Assembly (NCBI RefSeq): GCF_025145845.1
Contig: NZ_CP102253.1
Location: 2,790,001-2,854,000 of the forward strand
DNA length: 64,000 bases
Source: Alistipes shahii WAL 8301
GTDB lineage: Bacteria; Bacteroidota; Bacteroidia; Bacteroidales; Rikenellaceae
Direction: 5' to 3'
This document shows, piece after piece, positions 23,768 to 31,396 of this stretch. The notes beneath the pieces were generated by a model. The model made no database searches. It was not told where the DNA came from and worked only from the letters and a program-made list of their open reading frames with translations. Numbering within the stretch: the stretch's first letter is position 1; every line of letters starts with the position of its first letter. The translations under genes and the position numbers were made by a program.

Positions 23768-24997
23768 ATGAAAAGAGATTCGTTTCGCGTGCTGTTCTTC
23801 CTCAAGAAGACCAGGCTGCTGAAAAACGGAGAGGCCTCCGTTTGCATGCGCATCACCGTCAACGGGACGCGCGTCGAGAACAACATCCGCAAGAGCATCG
23901 ACCCTGCCCTGTGGAGTCAGGCCAAGGAGACGGCCCGCGGCAAGAGCCGCCGCGCCTGCGACCTGAACACCTATATCGAGGAGGCCCGCATCAAGCTGTA
24001 TCAAATCTTTTGCGAACTGGAGCAGCAGAACCGCCTCGTCACGGCCCACCTGCTGCAGGAGCTCTTCTTCGGGCAGGAGAAGCCGGAAGAGGTCCGCACG
24101 CTGTTGGGAACCATGCAGGAGCACAACGACCAGTGCCGGGCGCTGGTCGGCACGGATTATGCGCTGATTACGGTCCGCCGTTACGAGAGTTGCCGGCGTT
24201 ATCTGGCCGAGTTGATCCGCCAGCGCTACGGGAAGGAGGATCTGCCCCTCACGGAGGTCAACGGCGAGCTGGTCCGCGCCTTTGCCTTCTATCTGAAGAC
24301 GGAGAAGGGATGCCAGCAGAATACCGTCATCCGCTACATGAAGTGTTTGAAAAAGATTACCAATCTGGCCTGCGCCAATGACTGGATGGCGAAGGACCCC
24401 TTCCTCGGGATTCGTTTTCACGAGAAGGAGGTTGTCCGGGAGTTTCTGACGATGGACGAGTTGCAGACCATCTACCACAAGGAGTTTCCGCTGGAGCGGT
24501 TGACGCTGGTCCGCGACGTCTTCATCTTCGCTGCCTTCACGGGGCTGGCCTTCATCGACGTGCAGCAGTTAGCCCCGGAGCATATCGTCCGGGACAACAA
24601 CGGAAATCTCTGGATCCGCAAACCCCGTCAGAAGACAAAAAACATGTGCAACATCCCGCTGCTGGATATTCCGCAGGAGATTCTGCGCAAGTATGCCGAC
24701 CACCCCACCTGCCGGAAGAAGGGCGTATTGCTGCCGGTTCCATGCAACCAGAAGATGAACAGCTATCTGAAGGAGATTGCCGACATCTGCATGATCCGCA
24801 AGAATCTGACCACGCATTGCGCCAGACACTCGTATGCAACCTCGGTCTGCCTGGTCAACGGCGTCAGTCTGGAGAATGTGGCCAAGATGCTGGGGCACTC
24901 CAACATCAAGATGACGCAGCACTATGCCCGGGTTCTCGACAGCTCCATCCTCCGGGACATGATGCAGGTGGAGAGAGCCATCGCCAAGCTGGGATAG
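23768..24997 (+). CDS. Tyrosine integrase of element B
   Basis: This 409-residue tyrosine recombinase starts at the ATG at 23768 (MKRDSFRVLFFLKKTRLLKNG). It has an arm-binding domain, a SAM-like domain at about 105-205, and a catalytic domain with HCARHSYATSVCL and MLGHSNIKMTQHYARV carrying the nucleophilic Tyr. The first catalytic box is FTGLAFIDV, with Ala in place of Arg. It is of the same subfamily as the recombinase at 6300 and distinct from the integrases of elements A and C. GC-rich codon use matches the cargo of this island. Confidence 0.93.
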   Translation: MKRDSFRVLFFLKKTRLLKNGEASVCMRITVNGTRVENNIRKSIDPALWSQAKETARGKSRRACDLNTYIEEARIKLYQIFCELEQQNRLVTAHLLQELFFGQEKPEEVRTLLGTMQEHNDQCRALVGTDYALITVRRYESCRRYLAELIRQRYGKEDLPLTEVNGELVRAFAFYLKTEKGCQQNTVIRYMKCLKKITNLACANDWMAKDPFLGIRFHEKEVVREFLTMDELQTIYHKEFPLERLTLVRDVFIFAAFTGLAFIDVQQLAPEHIVRDNNGNLWIRKPRQKTKNMCNIPLLDIPQEILRKYADHPTCRKKGVLLPVPCNQKMNSYLKEIADICMIRKNLTTHCARHSYATSVCLVNGVSLENVAKMLGHSNIKMTQHYARVLDSSILRDMMQVERAIAKLG

Positions 24998-25080
24998 CGG
25001 GATACGCCCTGCTCTATTTGCAAAACAGCCCGGAGATTCTTATCTCCGGGCTGTTCCATAATACGGACATAATTAGATTA

Positions 25081-26172
25081 TCAGTATATCAACTGCATAT
25101 AACCACTACCTCTATTTTCTGTTACCTCAAATAAGCACGAACCGGATCTCACTACATCGTCTATTACCCTCATTGAAGGATGACCATATGTATTGTGTAT
25201 ACCAAAAGATACAAAAAATGATTTCTGATTTTTATTGATATCAAAAATACCTACATTAAAATTCTTTAATGCACCATGATGTGGAATTTGAATTGTTCCA
25301 ATTCGATCAATTACCTGGTTAAGTGCATTTTTCAAATCAGCTAATAGAAGCCCTTGATTTACATCATTGTCTCCAAAATACAGACAACCTTCAGGTCTCA
25401 AAAAAGGATGGCGACAAAACTCACAACAGAAACGCGGACGCATACAATATTGATATTGACGCATTATGTATCTGCTGGTTAATCCTCCTGAATAGACGAT
25501 AAGAGACGTTTTGTTGGCTCCATCTGGAATCACTTTTTTATAGGCTTTCTTAATTTTATCTAGATAGCCCCAGATCGTACTCAAATCTTGTGTGAAAATA
25601 TCTACAGGCACACCTTGTCCTGCTAATTCAGCCTTTAACTTTTCAAGCCGAACTTTTTGATCATAATTAAATGGGATATAGCACCAATCAATAGTCGCCC
25701 ACTTAAATTTTGCACCTCCGTTGATAATACCGCCTTCCCTCTCTGTCAGATCAATAAGCTGATTATTAAGTTCCCTTTCATCATTAATATTTGGCTTTAC
25801 CCTATATACATGGGATGCTATTTCTTCAAGTGAATCATAAAATGCTATGAAATTTTGATTTTCAACACAATAGAACCAATAATCATTCTTCTCTACAAGG
25901 GGAACAACTATATTTCTAATTTCTTTTACCCTTTTTTTTAACTCACGAATTCCGTTAATGTGATCATTGTCAAAATGGGAAACGAATAAAATGTCCACTA
26001 CATCATTTGATGTAAAGACTGATGCAATCTCCTGTATCAATCTTTTGGGTGCGTTTTTATTTATTCCAGATCCACAATCATAAACAACATTATATATTTG
26101 ATCCTTAGAACATATTCTTTCTGTATAAAATGCGCCTTGTCCAATAGGATGAATAATTCTTGTAACCTCCAT
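25081..26172 (-). CDS. Metallo-beta-lactamase-fold hydrolase (ComEC/Rec2-C-terminal-like)
   Basis: This 363-residue soluble protein has MBL metal motifs: SHFDNDHINGI near residues 64-74 (an H-x-D-x-D-H variant), LYFGDNDVN near 267 and IPHHGA near 295. The fold resembles the hydrolase domain of ComEC and the lone MBL proteins found in defence loci, probably a nuclease or cyclic-nucleotide phosphodiesterase. It follows hipT on the same strand after 27 bases and could be a fourth gene of that operon. A Cys cluster near residue 240 (MRPRFCCEFCRHPF) may bind zinc. Confidence 0.75.
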   Translation of the reverse strand: MEVTRIIHPIGQGAFYTERICSKDQIYNVVYDCGSGINKNAPKRLIQEIASVFTSNDVVDILFVSHFDNDHINGIRELKKRVKEIRNIVVPLVEKNDYWFYCVENQNFIAFYDSLEEIASHVYRVKPNINDERELNNQLIDLTEREGGIINGGAKFKWATIDWCYIPFNYDQKVRLEKLKAELAGQGVPVDIFTQDLSTIWGYLDKIKKAYKKVIPDGANKTSLIVYSGGLTSRYIMRQYQYCMRPRFCCEFCRHPFLRPEGCLYFGDNDVNQGLLLADLKNALNQVIDRIGTIQIPHHGALKNFNVGIFDINKNQKSFFVSFGIHNTYGHPSMRVIDDVVRSGSCLFEVTENRGSGYMQLIY

Positions 26173-26199
26173 AATGCAAGATATTTATATTTCCATCTA

Positions 26200-27141
26200 C
26201 TATATCAGTTGGCTGATCCTGTTTCGGATGATCCCCTTGTATTCCTCTTTCATCTCTCGCGGAAGGAATGATCGATCCATATATGCGAACCAGACATCCT
26301 GTGACTTCCGAAACTTGTGTAAGATGTTTTCTATAACCTTGTCGCCCAGACCCGCAGTCTGCATGGAAGCGATAAAATCCTCTTTCCGGATTTTCCGCTT
26401 CTTGCCATTGAGCGTCAACGCCAGCTCCTCGTTATCCTCCGGCATGACCAGCGCTGTGGAGAGCATGTCGTAAGCCGGAGTAAGCAGATGTTTACCCGGC
26501 ACCTCGCTATAAAGCGAGAAGTTCTTCAGATGCATGTCGGCATTCCCCGTGATCCACGAAAACACGACCTGATCCCAAAAGTTGACCTGATCCAGCAAGG
26601 GGGTTGCAGAGAATCTCCGGATGGTCTTGTCGATCTGTTCGTACGAACCTTTGTATTTGTGCTCGGTCAGACGCCCGGTCAACTGGCACATATCTTCCAT
26701 GGGTAATTTCTCACCCTGGGAAGTGCGGTCTATACGGCGTGTGATATAGCACAGTTCGCCATCAGCAAAGCGAATCAGACTATGAGGCACGACCCTTATT
26801 CTGGCCAGTTCGGCCAAATGCATCGTTAAATCTTCCAACTCGGGCAAATGGGCGAATCGTTCGGTTGGAGGTTTCAGAATATACCGTCCCCACAGCCCGA
26901 CAATCGTAAAACGGTCGACCTCGTTTCGTCCACCCTTGAGAATATCGAGCGACAATTTTGCCTGTACCCCCGTAAGTGTCGTCTGGCTACGAATTACCTG
27001 TCGGGCAAGATCTGTCAGATTTTCGCGCGTATAGGGTAGTTCGGGAGGACACGACGTCCCGAATATTTTTTGGGAACAACGCTTGTGGAAATCCTTTTCA
27101 CCCACGGTCAACTCCCCGTAACAATACAAACATACCGCCAT
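26200..27141 (-). CDS. hipT: HipT-like Ser/Thr kinase toxin
   Basis: This 313-residue HipA-family kinase lacks the N-subdomain 1, which is encoded separately just upstream. Visible are the Gly-rich loop TGVQAKLS (57-64), ILKPP (88-92), the catalytic loop GNADMHLKN (199-207, Asp202) and the metal-binding PAYDMLS (Asp225 region). In HipBST systems HipT phosphorylates tryptophanyl-tRNA synthetase and halts translation; the target here is inferred. An extra N-terminal C-x2-C...H-x2-C pattern (Cys4, Cys7, His19, Cys22) suggests a zinc-binding extension. It starts 3 bases after the hipS stop. Confidence 0.88.
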   Translation of the reverse strand: MAVCLYCYGELTVGEKDFHKRCSQKIFGTSCPPELPYTRENLTDLARQVIRSQTTLTGVQAKLSLDILKGGRNEVDRFTIVGLWGRYILKPPTERFAHLPELEDLTMHLAELARIRVVPHSLIRFADGELCYITRRIDRTSQGEKLPMEDMCQLTGRLTEHKYKGSYEQIDKTIRRFSATPLLDQVNFWDQVVFSWITGNADMHLKNFSLYSEVPGKHLLTPAYDMLSTALVMPEDNEELALTLNGKKRKIRKEDFIASMQTAGLGDKVIENILHKFRKSQDVWFAYMDRSFLPREMKEEYKGIIRNRISQLI

Positions 27142-27144
27142 CGA

Positions 27145-27477
27145 TTACTCCTCCTTGGTGATTACGGGTTGAACTCCAACAGCTCCGATACAATCCTTAC
27201 AGCAGGCCAAAAGCAAGGCCATGCGATCGCGGGCATCGATTTTCCAGTTCCTTTCGGCAATATCCAACAACCAGCCCTCGGGAATCAACCCGTCAAAAAA
27301 CGGGAACAGCACTTTATCCCGATAGGGACGATCGCTCAACGGAAGGGTCAGACTCACAGCCTGCGCATCCGGTGCAGCCAAATAACCGGCATCGTATACG
27401 AATGTATAACCGTTCTCGTCTTCAATCAGGATGCCGGCCCGTCGATCCTGAAAAAATACAACAGCTTGTTTCATCAT
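27145..27477 (-). CDS. hipS: HipS-like antitoxin (HipA N-subdomain 1)
   Basis: This 110-residue protein equals the N-terminal couple_hipA domain of HipA (KQAVVFFQDRRAGIL; VSLTLPLSDRPY; FPFFDGLIPEGWLLD). In tripartite HipBST loci this small protein, not HipB, neutralises the kinase. Its start overlaps the hipB stop by four bases (ATGA). The ending GAVGVQPVITKEE fits the end of that subdomain. Confidence 0.87.
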   Translation of the reverse strand: MMKQAVVFFQDRRAGILIEDENGYTFVYDAGYLAAPDAQAVSLTLPLSDRPYRDKVLFPFFDGLIPEGWLLDIAERNWKIDARDRMALLLACCKDCIGAVGVQPVITKEE

Positions 27478-27689
27478 TCATCGGTTTTAGTCATCGGTAC
27501 GGCTCCCACCTCATAGCCAAACAGATTCAGAATCTGGTTGACCTTGTCAAGACGAAGTGTCGGCTTGCCCTGCTCCAGTTCGCGGATAAAACGCAGTCCC
27601 ACACCGGACTTCTCGGCAAGTTCCACCTGTGTCAGATGATATTGTCGGCGCATCGACTTGACTGAGTTTGATAGTGATGTCTGTTTCAT
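27474..27689 (-). CDS. hipB: HipB-like HTH repressor
   Basis: This 71-residue Xre-type protein has a helix-turn-helix at about 18-55 (LTQVELAEKSGVGLRFIRE). It starts the hipB-hipS-hipT operon and should repress it. Three evenly spaced TACCC-N4-GGGTA-like sites lie directly upstream. Confidence 0.9.
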   Translation of the reverse strand: MKQTSLSNSVKSMRRQYHLTQVELAEKSGVGLRFIRELEQGKPTLRLDKVNQILNLFGYEVGAVPMTKTDE

Positions 27690-27695
27690 GATTTA

Positions 27696-27791
27696 TACCC
27701 CTTTGGGTACAAATATATCAAATATTTTTCATTTCATACCCTTACGGGTATAAATTTATATTTAATCATCCCTATTATACCCGATAGGTGG
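27696..27791. promoter_or_regulatory. Three operators 41 bp apart upstream of hipB
   Basis: TACCC-CTTT-GGGTA (27696-27709) and TACCC-TTAC-GGGTA (27737-27750) are perfect 5+4+5 palindromic sites. TACCC-GATA-GGTGG (27778-27791) is a weaker third. Starts are exactly 41 bp apart, close to four helical turns, so dimers would sit on one DNA face and could interact. Confidence 0.8.
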
Positions 27792-27800
27792 CACATGACA

Positions 27801-27964
27801 CTCCTTTTCATCCGGCAGCAAGGTAATGGGCCGGAGCGAAATGCCAACCTCACGCCCCGAGGGATTTTCCCGGCAGGAGCCTCCGCAGATGGAGATGCTC
27901 CCCGGGAAAAAGGTTGTCGTATTCGCTCCGGCCCGTTTTTGGAGATGCTACCGATGAAAAGGAG
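27801..27964. repeat. 164-base imperfect inverted repeat
   Basis: The outer arms CTCCTTTTCATC (27801-27812) and GATGAAAAGGAG (27953-27964) match perfectly. Inner arms GGGCCGGAGCGAA and TTCGCTCCGGCCC, an AACC/GGTT pair and TTTTCCCGG/CCGGGAAAA continue the pairing toward the centre. It lies between the HTH gene at 28007 and the hipB operators. It could be a strong two-way terminator, a structured RNA, or a foldable single-strand DNA site. No gene is seen from 27690 to 28006. Confidence 0.75.
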
Positions 27965-28006
27965 AAAAACTATGAACGCCGACGTTGTGAGATTTCTGCC
28001 CCTTGT

Positions 28007-28303
28007 CTACCGAAATTCGTTGCGATAACCCTCCTCCAGCATCCGTTCGATATCCGAGGAGCGGTAAAGAATCTTGCCGCCCAACTTGATGTAGGGAATC
28101 CGTCCCTGGTTGCGGTAATCCTGCAAACTCCGGCGGCTGATCTTCAGCCGCTGCGAAAGCTCCTCGTCCGTATAGAAGCTCTCGCCGTCCAACGAAGACT
28201 TGCGCTTCGAAAACAACGTCTCCAACGCTTTGGAAAGACGCTCCAGCGCTTGGAAGTACGAGCGGATCCGCTCGTCATGCTCCGTAATCAATTCATTGCC
28301 CAT
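28007..28303 (-). CDS. Excisionase-type helix-turn-helix protein
   Basis: This 98-residue protein starts at MGNELITEHDERI. An N-terminal helical segment is followed by a winged-helix of the excisionase/MerR type at about 45-95 (YTDEELSQRLKISRRSLQDYR, then PYIKLGGKILYRSSDIERML). Pairs of such genes next to a DUF3408 gene are standard in Bacteroidales mobilisable elements, where they control excision or mobilisation. It is 67 bases from the next gene upstream and related to it. Confidence 0.8.
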   Translation of the reverse strand: MGNELITEHDERIRSYFQALERLSKALETLFSKRKSSLDGESFYTDEELSQRLKISRRSLQDYRNQGRIPYIKLGGKILYRSSDIERMLEEGYRNEFR

Positions 28304-28370
28304 TTTCCGTCTGTTTGATGCGAGATCCGGCCTGACACCACTACGAGTGCCACGATCCGGACCCCGCCGT

Positions 28371-28682
28371 TTATACCCCGTTTCTGCGCTTCTGCTCGTG
28401 CCTGCGTCGCGCTTCCAGCACCGCAAGGAACGACCGTACATCTTCGGCCCGGTAGTAGATCTTGTGGTTGATCTGCGTGTAGGAGAGAGACCCGTTGCCG
28501 CGAAGGGTCTGCAACGTCCGTTTGGAGATGTTCAGCAGCAGGCAGACCTGCTGGTTGTCCAGCCACGGCTCCGGCTCGCCGATACGGTGCGCATGGCAGA
28601 GCGCGTCCATCCGTCGGGCGAACTCCTCGAACCGCGTGAGCATCCGCTCAAAGGTCCGGGATTCTACATTGACTATTCCCAT
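28371..28682 (-). CDS. Excisionase-type helix-turn-helix protein
   Basis: This 103-residue paralogue of the preceding protein begins MGIVNVESRTFERML, with the winged helix at about 40-90 (WLDNQQVCLLLNISKRTLQ; INHKIYYRAEDVRSFL). Its start overlaps the end of the DUF3408 gene by 10 bases, so the two are translationally coupled. A role in excision of element B is likely from the setting. Confidence 0.82.
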   Translation of the reverse strand: MGIVNVESRTFERMLTRFEEFARRMDALCHAHRIGEPEPWLDNQQVCLLLNISKRTLQTLRGNGSLSYTQINHKIYYRAEDVRSFLAVLEARRRHEQKRRNGV

Positions 28683-29011
28683 GGCAGAGTCGTTTTAAGA
28701 TCCCGGGAAAGCGACTGGAGCCGATTGCGACACCAGACTGTAATCTCCTCGTCGAAGGTTGCGAAGTGGTGTTCCAGCACGCGGTCCAGATAGCTGTACA
28801 TCGAGATTTTGTCGTTGTCGAGGAGTCGCACGATTCGCTGGATCCGTTGGTGAAACTCCGGACGGACATAAATGGCCTTGCCGTGGAGAGCTGCGGTCTT
28901 GACCGGCTGCAGGAAGAGGCGCTCATAGTTGGAGACTTTTCTCGATAAAGTCCCGGAATCGAGGGACACCGTTCGGCTGTCGCCCCGAAGTTCATTCTTC
29001 TGTTCTTGCAT
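28673..29011 (-). CDS. DUF3408-family mobile-element protein
   Basis: This 112-residue protein has a DUF3408-like C-terminal region (AIYVRPEFHQRIQRIVRLL; YSYLDRVLEHHFATFDEEI) that recalls ribbon-helix-helix DNA-binding accessory factors of conjugative transposons. The N-terminus is polar. No relaxase gene accompanies it, so the mobilisation module of element B looks incomplete. The non-coding repeats at 29092-29632 lie directly upstream and may hold its targets. Confidence 0.75.
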   Translation of the reverse strand: MQEQKNELRGDSRTVSLDSGTLSRKVSNYERLFLQPVKTAALHGKAIYVRPEFHQRIQRIVRLLDNDKISMYSYLDRVLEHHFATFDEEITVWCRNRLQSLSRDLKTTLPWE

Positions 29012-29091
29012 AATGATTGGCTTTTATGGTTTCGAGAGCGAATATAGAGGTAGCGGAGGCGTTTTCTCCACCATTCGCGTTCTATGGCAGT

Positions 29092-29226
29092 GGTTGGCGT
29101 CGGTGTGGCACAGGTTGGCGTCGGTGAGAGTCCAAATAGCGTATTGGAAGACATTCCTTTGGCGTGCCAAAAAGAAAATCTGACATTTTGCTTTTGGGCG
29201 GACTGAAGAAGGAGATTGCCAGTCCG
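29092..29226. repeat. oriT-like repeats upstream of the DUF3408 gene
   Basis: GGTTGGCGTCGGTG occurs at 29092-29105 and again at 29113-29126, 21 bases apart. An inverted repeat CGGACTG/CAGTCCG (29199-29226) follows. Iteron-like direct repeats plus an inverted repeat beside mobilisation-type genes suggest an origin of transfer, though no relaxase is present to test it. Confidence 0.4.
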
Positions 29227-29280
29227 ACAAGGGAGGTGGCAGCAACCCTAATACCTCTGCGTCCTCAACATAAAGTCCCC

Positions 29281-29632
29281 TACAGACATCAATAGATCAA
29301 GGGGACAAGAGATCCGTAACCCAAGGTATCATGAACTCCGGGAAACAAGACTTCAAGGGCTCTTGAGGTCAAGAGAACATGACGCCAGAAGATCATGAAG
29401 CCATGAGTCCAAGACCTCAACAGGGTCTAAGCTCCAGATTTCAGGACTTCATGAGGCCCGGACGTCAAGAACTCCTGAGATCTGGACTTCATGACCTCTG
29501 GAGCTTACGAGTCCAAGAGCTTTTGATTTTGGGACATCAGGTACTCATGACGTCTGGATATCAAGATGCCAAGACTTCAATCCGTATTGATTTCCTGGCA
29601 TCACTATCTCATGATGGATTGAGTTCAAGATT
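29281..29632. repeat. Degenerate octanucleotide tandem array, consensus TCAnGAnn, 44 units
   Basis: Cut into eight-base steps from 29281, 31 of the 44 octamers have GA at positions 5-6, and most begin TC or CC with A at position 3. Thirteen units in a row from 29433 to 29536 all have the GA. Examples are TCATGAGG at 29449 and TCAAGATG at 29561. The six TCATGA words start at 29329, 29393, 29449, 29489, 29545 and 29609, all in register, with spacings 64, 56, 40, 56, 64. Positions 4, 7 and 8 vary freely. The period of 8 rules out a coding origin. I know no element with this structure. Confidence 0.9.
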
Positions 29633-29776
29633 TATTCATTCCGTTTTGGTGCAGTTTTGTTCCCGATGTCAGCTTCGGGACCGGACGGTTCGTCTCTTCA
29701 GATTGGCCGGCGAACAAGTGGGAACGGGACGTGATATTCGACCCGTTTTTGGGGGGTCAGAAACATTATATGTTTT

Positions 29777-29943
29777 GCCCCCGGCAAGCTGTGTTTTCCG
29801 TTACGCGAAATAGATTTCGTAACAGAAAACAGCTTGCCCGCAAGGGGGTGGAAAACTCCTCCGAAGTCGTCGTTTTTTACCGGGGCCACCGTGGCCCGAC
29901 CCGAAATTTGGCCGGCGAAGGATTTTCGAGCCCCCTTCGCCAG
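29777..29943. repeat. Cluster of hairpins in the non-coding stretch before the DprA-like gene
   Basis: An imperfect inverted repeat (29777-29848) pairs GGCAAGCTGT with ACAGCTTGCC, then TTTTC and CGTTACG blocks. GGGCCAC-C-GTGGCCC (29883-29897) is a perfect palindrome. GGCGAAGG (from about 29920) pairs with CCTTCGCC (to about 29941). I see no convincing gene from 29012 to 30118. Confidence 0.6.
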
Positions 29944-30118
29944 AAAACAGGGAAGATCCGGTCATTTTGGCGAGGAAAAGTGGCGGTTAATCGCCCGAAT
30001 CAGACTTCAAAACAGCCCGTTTTCGACCGATTTTCGGCGGTTGAAGATGCAAAATCTCGATCATTCAGAACCGGGTTTAGTTCCGGTTTTTCGGGGAAAT
30101 TCCGGCTCAAACGACGAT

Positions 30119-30616
30119 TTATTGCGGGAAACAACGTACCGGTTTGCGCCCCAGTTCCAGCCCGCAGAGGACATCGAGCGAGCTGGGGCGGCGGTCCGAG
30201 CGGAGGGCATAGACACTCTCTTCGGCCATTGTGGCGATGGTGTAGTTGCGGGTTTGGGCCGTTTGCCAACCGGTCCGGCGGGCGTTGCGGACGGCAAAGA
30301 TCAAGATGCGCTGCTCGGCCAAGGCCTCTTCGACGGCAGGAGGGTAGCGACGGTAGAGAGTTCGTCCCAAGGCCCAGATTACCGGGTGGCGGGCTTTCAG
30401 CAGGAGTTCAAAGACGGATTTTTCGAGCGGCGACTGGAAACCGCTGATTACGACACGGTCGGTTGCGCAACACGCCTTGGCCCAGCGCAAGGCTTGTTCC
30501 TCGACAGCCGGAGAGACGACGCGTGAAGCGAAGAAGGCGACCTTCCGGCGGTCGAGCAGGGCAAGGTTGCCCGTGTAGTCGTAATCGAAAGCCATAAAAA
30601 ACGTGGGTTGCCGCAT
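30119..30616 (-). CDS. DprA/Smf-like Rossmann-fold protein
   Basis: This 165-residue protein resembles the DNA-protecting DprA/SLOG fold: FDYDYTGNLALL near the start, VVISGFQSPLEKSVFELLL near 55-73, KARHPVIWALGR and ARRTGWQTAQTRNY near 112-127. Short DprA-related proteins of this kind are common in Bacteroidales mobile elements. A ligand-binding or single-strand DNA role is inferred. The start could also be the inner Met (MAFDYDY). It stands alone between two non-coding stretches. Confidence 0.72.
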   Translation of the reverse strand: MRQPTFFMAFDYDYTGNLALLDRRKVAFFASRVVSPAVEEQALRWAKACCATDRVVISGFQSPLEKSVFELLLKARHPVIWALGRTLYRRYPPAVEEALAEQRILIFAVRNARRTGWQTAQTRNYTIATMAEESVYALRSDRRPSSLDVLCGLELGRKPVRCFPQ

Positions 30617-31396
30617 TGACTTATCCCACGCTCAGGCCTTCGCTGCCCCACATTGAAACAAGTAACACGGACAGCCCACGCGAAACGTGTATCATGCACA
30701 TAGCAAGCCAAAGGCCTGCGGGCACAATACATGCGTCCACGAGGCGTCCAGTTACATCTCTTTCAATGTGTCAAGTTTGCGAAGTTTGAGCGTGAAAGAA
30801 AACGTAACGAAACGTTCGTAAATATGTCTGGCTCTGTCCGCAGAGGCACGAAACCATTTACAAAAATAGGAAATTAAATCGGAAAACCGCCAACGGCCGC
30901 TGATTTTTGCGGCAAAAACTCCATCCGATAGCAAAATGCTACAATAGGAAAATCTAATATCTAAGGCTCCAACCTCCTCTCCCGTTAAGCATACAACGGA
31001 TAACGAAGATTCCCCCATGTTTGTCAGTCTTCCGATTGTTGTCTGGGATCTTCGGGATTGGACGCCCGAACGCCGTAACAAATTTGAGCGAGAAGCTCAG
31101 AACACAAGCTACCTTTGATTTTCAACGGTTTATGCAACTCCATCACAAAACCGATTCTCCCGTAAAAAGGCATGACCCGGCTGCAGATTGTTCGCAAACG
31201 AATATCGGGTCATACCTTACTGTATTCAATATCTTCTTTTATGCTCTACTCAAGCAAAGTTCAATAGCCAATCTGCCAGAATCCGGCGCACGCGCTCTTT
31301 TTGAGAAAAAATCAGCGGCAAATATGAAAACTCCGACTATATGCATGATTTCAGCACATACTCTTGCTACCTTTGTACCAGAAAAAGACAAACACC
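30617..31396. other. 780-base stretch without a gene; promoter before the WYL-HAD gene
   Basis: No frame here looks like a protein on either strand. Near its end TACCTTTG (31368-31375) is a good minus-10-type element, 22 bases before the WYL-HAD start codon; I see no clear TTTG box upstream of it. Confidence 0.5.

Noticed and set aside
29379..29813. A 144-codon plus-strand open frame over the octamer array
   Set aside because: It is open only because the 8-bp repeat rarely brings a stop into this frame; the period of 8 is not compatible with coding selection and the product has no sensible domain.
29731..30526. Overlapping plus-strand frames of 230-240 codons before the DprA-like gene
   Set aside because: They cross strong hairpins and the antisense of the DprA-like gene, and show no domain.
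30752..31081. A 109-codon minus-strand frame
   Set aside because: No domain, composition unlike a soluble or membrane protein, no promoter or partner; left as non-coding.
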